NCBI GenBank assembly: GCA_007129145.1
Contig: SKWC01000167.1
Span: 1 to 5,503, forward strand
Direction: 5' to 3'
Length of the DNA stretch: 5,503 nucleotides
From: Rubritepida sp.
GTDB taxonomy: Bacteria; Pseudomonadota; Alphaproteobacteria; Acetobacterales; Acetobacteraceae
In this document: in pieces, positions 1 through 5,503 of the stretch
Layout: each line of letters starts with the position of its first letter
Position numbering within the stretch: the first letter of the stretch is position 1
Notes under the pieces: model-generated
Databases searched by the model: none
What the model was told of the DNA's origin: nothing
What the model saw: only the letters and a program-made list of their open reading frames with translations
Translations under genes and position numbers: made by a program

Positions 1-563
1 CGCAGGCCACGCTGACCGCGCCGGCCGATGGCGTGGTCTCGCGCGTGACCGCGCGCATCGGCGCGGTGCTGGCGCCGGGGCAGGAGGTGATGCGGCTGCT
101 GCGCGACGGCCGCCTGGAGCTTGAGGCGCGGGTGCCGGAGCTTGACCTGCCCGCCGTCGCCCCCGGCCAGGCGGCCACCGTGATCCATGGCGCCCGCCGC
201 ATCGAGGGGCGGGTGCGGGCCATCGCCCCGGTGGTGGCGCAGCAGACGCGGCTCGGCACGGTGCACATCGCGCTGCCGCCTGAATCCGGCCTGCGGCCCG
301 GCATGTTCGCCCGCGCCGAGATCACCGGCACCGCCCGGCCGGTCGTGATGCTGCCCGCCGCCGCCGTGGTGTTCCGCGAGGGCGGGGCCGTCGCCTTCGT
401 GCTGCCGCCGGGCACCGGGCACGTCGAGCAGCGCCGCCTGAGCCTGGGCGAGCGCACGGACGGCATGGTCGCGGTCGAGGCCGGCGTTGCGGCGGGCGAG
501 GCCGTGGTGGTCGCGGGCGCGGGCTTCCTGGCCGATGGGGATCTGGTGCGGGTCGCGCCATGA
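1..563 (+). CDS. RND efflux periplasmic adaptor subunit (HlyD/MFP family), 5' truncated
   Basis: This is the C-terminal half of a membrane fusion protein that links an inner-membrane RND pump to an outer-membrane channel across the periplasm. The frame is open from base 3 (first codons Q-A-T-L-T-A-P) to the TGA at 561-563, giving 186 visible residues against roughly 350-400 for the family; the signal sequence, hairpin and first lipoyl half lie upstream. Residues 1-35 (TAPADGVVSRV..., then GAVLAPGQEVMRL) are the second half of the lipoyl/barrel-sandwich domain. About 36-110 is the beta-barrel domain, including the typical LRPGMFARAEI stretch. About 113-186 is the membrane-proximal domain (VVMLPAAAVVFREGG..., ending GFLADGDLVRVAP). 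An ATG at 33 in some gene calls would be internal to the lipoyl fold and is not the real start. The gene overlaps the permease by four bases, so the two are almost certainly one operon. Substrate cannot be read from this fragment. Confidence 0.93.
   Translation, partial: QATLTAPADGVVSRVTARIGAVLAPGQEVMRLLRDGRLELEARVPELDLPAVAPGQAATVIHGARRIEGRVRAIAPVVAQQTRLGTVHIALPPESGLRPGMFARAEITGTARPVVMLPAAAVVFREGGAVAFVLPPGTGHVEQRRLSLGERTDGMVAVEAGVAAGEAVVVAGAGFLADGDLVRVAP
560..563 (+). promoter_or_regulatory. ATGA start/stop overlap coupling adaptor and permease translation
   Basis: The permease start codon ATG (560-562) and the adaptor stop codon TGA (561-563) share bases. The only Shine-Dalgarno-like stretch nearby is a GGGGA at about 537-541, which is rather far (18 bases) from the ATG. 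Translation of the permease probably depends on ribosomes finishing the adaptor, a common arrangement for subunits of one complex. The overlap is seen directly; the coupling is inferred. Confidence 0.6.
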
Positions 564-3500
564 GCCGCATCCTGCCGCAGCACCGCAACATCTCGGGCTG
601 GGCCATCCACAACCCGGTCGCCACCACCGTGCTTTTCCTGCTGCTGACGGTGGCGGGGCTGTTCACCTATCCGATGCTGCGCATCAACAACACGCCGGAC
701 CTCGATTTGCCGGCGGTGGTGGTGTCGGTGGTGCAGACCGGCGCCGCGCCTTCGGAGATGGAAACCCAGGTGACGCGCCGCATCGAGGATGCGGTGGCGG
801 GGCTGGGCAGCGTGAAGTCGCTGCGCTCGACCATCGTGGACGGCAGCTCGACCACCGTGGTGGAGTTCGAGCTCGGCACCGACATAGACCGCGCCGCGAC
901 CGATGTGCGCGACCGCGTGGCGCGCATCCGCGGCGAATTGCCCGCCGGCATCCGCGAACCCGCGGTCACGCGCGTCGAGGCCACGGGCGGTGCCATCGTG
1001 ACCTTCACCGTCGCCGCCCCGGCCATGACCGTGCCGGAGCTCAGCTGGTTCGTGGACGACACCATCGCCCGCGCCATGCTGAACGTGCCCGGGGTGGCGC
1101 AGGTGAACCGGGTTGGCGGTGTGCAGCGCGAGGTGCGCGTGGCACTCCGCCCGGACCGGCTGCTGGCGCTGGGCATCACCGCCGCCCAGGTGAACGCCCA
1201 GCTGCGGGAGCTGAACGTGAACCTGCCCGGCGGGCGCGGCGGCATCGGCGCGGCCGAGCAGACCATCCGCACCCTGGGTTCGGCCGAGACCATCGAGGCG
1301 CTGCGCGCGCGGCCCATCGTGCTGCCCGGCGGGCGCACCGCGCGGCTCGGTGACCTCGCGCAGGTCGAGGACGGCACCGGGGAGGTGCGCAGCGCCGCGC
1401 GGCTGGACGGCATGCCGGTGATCGCCTTCGAGATCCTGCGCACCACCACCTCCTCCGAGGTGCGGGTGGCCGAGGGCGTGATCGCCCGCGCGCAGGCGCT
1501 GATGGCGGCGCATCCGGGCGTCGAGATCACCATGGTCACGACCACCGCCACCTTCGTGCTGGCCGGCTTCCACGCCGCGGTGGAGGCGCTTCTGGTCGGC
1601 GCGCTGCTGGCCATGCTGATGGTCTATCTGTTCCTGCGCGACTGGCGCGCCACCCTCATGGCGTCGCTCGCCATGCCGCTGTCGCTGATCCCGACCTTCC
1701 TGGTGATGCACTGGCTGGGGTTCTCGCTGAACAACATCACCCTGCTCGGGCTGACGCTGGTGGTGGGCGTGCTGGTGGATGACGCGATCGTGGAGATCGA
1801 GAACATCGTCCGCCACATCCAGCAGAACCCGGGGATCGGGGTGTTCCGCGCCGCACTCGACGCCTCGGCCGAGATCGGGCTGGCGGTTGTGGCGACCACG
1901 GCGACCATCCTGGCCGTGTTCGTGCCGGTGGCCTTCATGCCGGGCATCCCGGGGCAGTTCTTCCGCCAGTTCGGGCTGACGGTGGCGGCGGCGGTGGTGT
2001 TCTCCCTGGTGGTGGCGCGGCTGCTGACGCCGCTGCTGGGCGCCTATTTCCTGCGCGCCCCGCCCAAGCCGCGGCCCGAGGGCGCCCTGCTGCGCGGCTA
2101 TGGCGTGGTGCTGCGCTGGTCCCTGTCCCACCGCAAGACCACCATCGCCGCGGGCATCGCCTTCTTCGTCTTTTCGCTGTCGCTGATCCCGCTGATCTCG
2201 CGCGATTTCATCCCCGCACCCGACCGCGGGCGCATCTCGCTGGCCATCGAGCTGCCGCCAGGCGCCACGCTGGAGCAGACGGATGCGGTGGTGCAGCGCG
2301 CCACGCGGATGATCCGCCAGCAGCCGGAGGTCGTCTCGGTCTTCGCCTCGCTCGGCACCTCCACGGGCGGCGGCGGCGGGCCGGCGCTGGGCAGCGTCAC
2401 CCGCGGCGGCGACCCGCGCATGGCCAACCTGCTGCTGATCCTGCAGCCCTATGCCGAGCGCGCGCGCAGCCAGCAGGAGATCGAGGCGATGCTGCGCCCC
2501 ATGCTGGAGGAGATCCCCGGCGTGCGGCTGCGCTTCGGCGCCGATGGGCAGAGCGGATCGCGGCTGCAGGTCACGCTGGTGGGCAACGACCCGGCGGCGC
2601 TGGACGCCGCGGCGCGGCGCCTTGAGCAGGAGATGCGCGCCCTGCCGGGGCTGGCGGCGGCGCGCTCCACCGCGGCGCTGGCGCGGCCCGAATTGCAGAT
2701 CATCCCCGATCCGGCGCGGGCGGCGGACCTCGGTGTCTCGGTCGCGGCCATCGCCACCACGGCGCGGCTGGCCACGCTGGGCGATATGGACCAGGCGCTG
2801 CCGCGCTTCACCCTGCCCGACCGGCAGATCCCCATCCGCGTGATGCTGGACGAAGCGGCGCGCGCAGACATGGGGCAGCTGCGCGCGCTGCGCGTGGACA
2901 GCCCTGCCGGGCCGGTGCCGCTGGAGGCGGTGGCCGAGATCCGCCAGGGGGCGGGGCCCGCGCAGATCAGCCGCCTGGACCGCGAGCGCCAGGTCACGGT
3001 CGAGGCCGAGCTGGCCGGCATGCCGCTGGGCGACGCCACGACGCTGGTCGCCGCCCTGCCGGTGATGCGCGACCTGCCGCCCGGCGTGCGCGAACGCCCG
3101 ATCGGCGACAGCGAGGTGATGGCCGAGCTGTTCGGCGGCTTCCTGATGGCGCTGGGTGCGGGGGTGCTGCTGGTCTATCTGGTGCTGGTGCTGCTGTTCG
3201 GCGGGTTCCTGCAGCCGCTGACCATCATGACCGCCCTGCCGCTCTCCTTGGGCGGGGCGCTGATGGCGCTGCTGCTGACCCAATCCTCGCTGGGCGTCTC
3301 GGCCGTCATCGGTGTGCTGATGCTGATGGGCATCGTCGCCAAGAACTCCATCCTGCTGGTTGAATACGCCATCATGCTGCGCGCCGAGGGCAACATGCCG
3401 CGCGAGGCCGCGATCATGGAGGCGGCGCGCAAGCGGGCGCGGCCCATCGTGATGACCACCATCGCCATGGTGGCGGGCATGGCGCATATCGCGCTGGGCA

Positions 3501-3676
3501 TCGGCGCCGAGGCCGAGTTCCGCGCGCCCATGGCGTTGGTGGTGATCGGCGGGCTCGCGACCTCGACGCTGCTCAGCCTGTTGTTCGTGCCGGTGGCCTA
3601 TATCTACGTGGATGATGTGGAGCTGTGGCTGAAGCGGCGCTTCAAGCCGCGCGGGGCGGCGGTTCCGGCGGAGTAG
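560..3676 (+). CDS. RND multidrug-type efflux permease, HAE-1 family (AcrB/MexB-like)
   Basis: This is a complete 1038-residue inner-membrane pump that exports hydrophobic or amphiphilic compounds in exchange for protons. The layout is the classic RND duplication. TM1 is at about 14-36, a first periplasmic porter loop runs to about 335, and TM2-TM6 lie at about 339-490. TM7 is at about 526-545, followed by a second periplasmic loop to about 857, then TM8-TM12 to about 1013 and a short charged tail. Proton-relay residues are all visible: D407 and D408 in TM4 (GVLVDDAIVEIEN), K928 in TM10 (GIVAKNS), and R959 and T966 in TM11 (RARPIVMT). These correspond to AcrB D407, D408, K940, R971 and T978. 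The DDA motif in TM4 argues against a heavy-metal (CzcA-type) pump. The ATG at 560 overlaps the adaptor stop. A run of five glycines (603-607) sits in the second periplasmic loop. The family is certain; the substrate is unknown, and no outer-membrane factor gene is in view. Confidence 0.97.
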   Translation: MSRILPQHRNISGWAIHNPVATTVLFLLLTVAGLFTYPMLRINNTPDLDLPAVVVSVVQTGAAPSEMETQVTRRIEDAVAGLGSVKSLRSTIVDGSSTTVVEFELGTDIDRAATDVRDRVARIRGELPAGIREPAVTRVEATGGAIVTFTVAAPAMTVPELSWFVDDTIARAMLNVPGVAQVNRVGGVQREVRVALRPDRLLALGITAAQVNAQLRELNVNLPGGRGGIGAAEQTIRTLGSAETIEALRARPIVLPGGRTARLGDLAQVEDGTGEVRSAARLDGMPVIAFEILRTTTSSEVRVAEGVIARAQALMAAHPGVEITMVTTTATFVLAGFHAAVEALLVGALLAMLMVYLFLRDWRATLMASLAMPLSLIPTFLVMHWLGFSLNNITLLGLTLVVGVLVDDAIVEIENIVRHIQQNPGIGVFRAALDASAEIGLAVVATTATILAVFVPVAFMPGIPGQFFRQFGLTVAAAVVFSLVVARLLTPLLGAYFLRAPPKPRPEGALLRGYGVVLRWSLSHRKTTIAAGIAFFVFSLSLIPLISRDFIPAPDRGRISLAIELPPGATLEQTDAVVQRATRMIRQQPEVVSVFASLGTSTGGGGGPALGSVTRGGDPRMANLLLILQPYAERARSQQEIEAMLRPMLEEIPGVRLRFGADGQSGSRLQVTLVGNDPAALDAAARRLEQEMRALPGLAAARSTAALARPELQIIPDPARAADLGVSVAAIATTARLATLGDMDQALPRFTLPDRQIPIRVMLDEAARADMGQLRALRVDSPAGPVPLEAVAEIRQGAGPAQISRLDRERQVTVEAELAGMPLGDATTLVAALPVMRDLPPGVRERPIGDSEVMAELFGGFLMALGAGVLLVYLVLVLLFGGFLQPLTIMTALPLSLGGALMALLLTQSSLGVSAVIGVLMLMGIVAKNSILLVEYAIMLRAEGNMPREAAIMEAARKRARPIVMTTIAMVAGMAHIALGIGAEAEFRAPMALVVIGGLATSTLLSLLFVPVAYIYVDDVELWLKRRFKPRGAAVPAE

Positions 3677-3687
3677 GGCGGTTTTCC

Positions 3688-3716
3688 TGGAATTTATGGG
3701 CGAATCCTTATATAAG
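3688..3716 (+). promoter_or_regulatory. Candidate sigma70-type promoter for the DsrE-like gene
   Basis: TATAAG at 3711-3716 (or the overlapping TATATA at 3709-3714) resembles a -10 element. At 17-bp spacing the upstream hexamer TGGAAT (3688-3693) matches TTGACA at only three of six positions, so the -35 is weak. Transcription would then start near 3722, leaving a leader of about 26 bases that contains the ribosome binding site. The -10 lies within the palindrome, as expected if a bound repressor blocks RNA polymerase. This assignment is an inference from position and base composition. Confidence 0.35.
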
Positions 3717-3731
3717 GATTCTGCCAAAAAT
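3692..3731. promoter_or_regulatory. Palindromic putative operator upstream of the DsrE-like gene
   Basis: The core at 3702-3721 is a perfect 20-bp palindrome with half-site GAATCCTTAT and its exact complement. Extending outward to 3692-3731 gives a 40-bp dyad in which 17 of 20 base pairs match. It lies in a 71-bp spacer of about 44% GC within otherwise very GC-rich DNA. It ends 26 bp before the ATG at 3748, and its centre (TTATATAA) contains -10-like sequence. No T-run follows on either strand, so it is a poor intrinsic terminator; a binding site for a dimeric repressor or activator fits better. The regulator is not identifiable from this window. ArsR/SmtB-type winged-helix repressors often use AT-rich palindromes of this kind, but other families do too. 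Confidence 0.6.
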
Positions 3732-3732
3732 A

Positions 3733-3740
3733 GAGGAAGG
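3733..3740 (+). promoter_or_regulatory. Ribosome binding site of the DsrE-like gene
   Basis: The purine-rich GAGGAAGG ends seven bases before the ATG at 3748. It decides the start of the small gene: the longer open frame beginning with GTG at 3625 would overlap the permease and has no comparable site, whereas the ATG at 3748 also begins a good signal peptide. Confidence 0.75.
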
Positions 3741-3747
3741 CAAACCC

Positions 3748-4200
3748 ATGCGATCCATGCGCCTGTGGGGGCTTCTCGCCCCGCTGCTGCTTGCCGTGAC
3801 GCTGTTTCACCCCGCAACCGCCCGCGCCTCCGCGCCGGAGCGCGCCCTGGTCATCCTCACCGCCGAGGAGCGCATGACCCAGGGCATGGCCTTCGTGCTG
3901 ACCACGGCGCTGCGCCGCCAGGGGATGGAGGTGGAGATGCTGCTGTGCGGCCCGGCGGCCGATCTGGCGCGGCGCGAGCCCCAGGGTCCGGCGGTCGAGC
4001 CGCTGCGGCCGATGAACGCCACCCCTGCGCAGATGCTGCGCCAGGCGATGGGGCTGGGCGTGGTGGTGCGGGTCTGCGCGCTCTACCTGCCCAATGCCGG
4101 CATCGGCCCGGATGCGCTGGTCGAGGGCGTGACGCCGGCGCAGCCGCCCATGATCGCGGGCCGCATGGCCGCGGCCGAGGTCCGGGTGTTCAGCTTCTGA
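3748..4200 (+). CDS. Exported DsrE-like (sulfur-relay fold) small protein
   Basis: This is a 150-residue protein with a probable Sec signal peptide: MRSMR, a hydrophobic core at about 6-20 (LWGLLAPLLLAVTLF), and an A-x-A cleavage motif at 25-27. The mature part would be about 123 residues in the periplasm. It resembles the DsrE/DsrF-like (YchN-type) alpha/beta fold: an opening strand (RALVILTAEE), then an amphipathic helix with MAFVLTTALRRQGMEVEMLLCG. The C-terminal part holds the helix TPAQMLRQAMGLGVVVRVCALYL followed by the GIGPDALVEGV segment typical of the family. Two cysteines are present, C67 (LLCG) and C110 (VRVCALYL). C110 sits where DsrE-type proteins often carry the sulfur-binding cysteine. 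Cytosolic relatives (TusBCD, DsrEFH) pass persulfide sulfur or assemble as oligomers; the role of exported versions is not settled. It has its own apparent promoter and operator and converges with acs. The family call rests on pattern recognition, so moderate certainty. Confidence 0.7.
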   Translation: MRSMRLWGLLAPLLLAVTLFHPATARASAPERALVILTAEERMTQGMAFVLTTALRRQGMEVEMLLCGPAADLARREPQGPAVEPLRPMNATPAQMLRQAMGLGVVVRVCALYLPNAGIGPDALVEGVTPAQPPMIAGRMAAAEVRVFSF

Positions 4201-4218
4201 ACCAAGCCGGGTGGGGCA

Positions 4219-5503
<1,285 letters not shown>

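Noticed and set aside
487..1353. Second + strand frame overlapping adaptor and permease
   Set aside because: The product is an arginine-, alanine- and histidine-rich shadow sequence with no family resemblance, lying over two well-supported genes.
667..1614. Long open frame on the - strand opposite the permease (and similar ones at 2449-3039 and 3175-3531)
   Set aside because: Such frames are a by-product of very high GC codon use. The translation is low-complexity (Ser, Ala, Arg, Thr rich) with no recognisable domain, while the + strand frame is a clear RND permease.
560..3676. Heavy-metal efflux (CzcA-type) identity for the permease
   Set aside because: TM4 reads GVLVDDAIVEIEN, the HAE-1 form with two aspartates, and no metal-binding histidine or methionine cluster is evident.
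3702..3721. The palindrome as an intrinsic terminator of the pump operon
   Set aside because: The stem is AT-rich at its centre, a fully paired palindrome leaves no loop, and no T-run follows on either strand. An operator explains it better.
3625..3747. An N-terminal extension of the DsrE-like gene starting at GTG 3625
   Set aside because: It would overlap the permease end and bury the signal peptide and ribosome binding site; the ATG at 3748 fits both.

Overview
This is a compact, very GC-rich chromosomal window. Codon third positions are dominated by G and C, and genes are separated by almost no intergenic DNA. The style suggests a proteobacterium, and an alphaproteobacterium of the Acetobacteraceae/Roseomonas type is my best guess. 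That placement is an inference from composition and protein character, not from any marker gene.

There are four protein-coding genes, two of them cut by the window edges. On the + strand, positions 1-563 hold the C-terminal half of an RND-type periplasmic adaptor (HlyD/MFP family). It overlaps by four bases (ATGA) with a complete 1038-residue RND inner-membrane permease of the HAE-1 class (560-3676). Together they form two parts of a tripartite, proton-driven efflux pump; no outer-membrane channel gene lies within the window.

A 71-bp spacer (3677-3747, about 44% GC, far below its surroundings) separates the pump from a small + strand gene (3748-4200). That gene encodes a signal-peptide-bearing DsrE-like protein. 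The spacer holds the most notable non-coding element here: a perfect 20-bp palindrome (3702-3721) inside a longer 40-bp imperfect dyad. It overlaps a plausible -10 element and sits just upstream of a good Shine-Dalgarno, so it looks like an operator for the small gene.

The small gene converges with the - strand gene at 4219-5503, which encodes the C-terminal two thirds of acetyl-CoA synthetase (Acs). Only 18 bp separate the two stop codons. A strong GC-rich hairpin spans the junction and carries the acs stop codon in its loop.

The genes form three probable transcription units: the pump operon, the small gene with its own control region, and convergent acs. The pump and Acs are ordinary members of well-known families. 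I see no mobile element, CRISPR array, RNA gene or clearly new multi-gene system. The best leads are the palindromic control region and the poorly characterised exported DsrE-like protein it appears to control.
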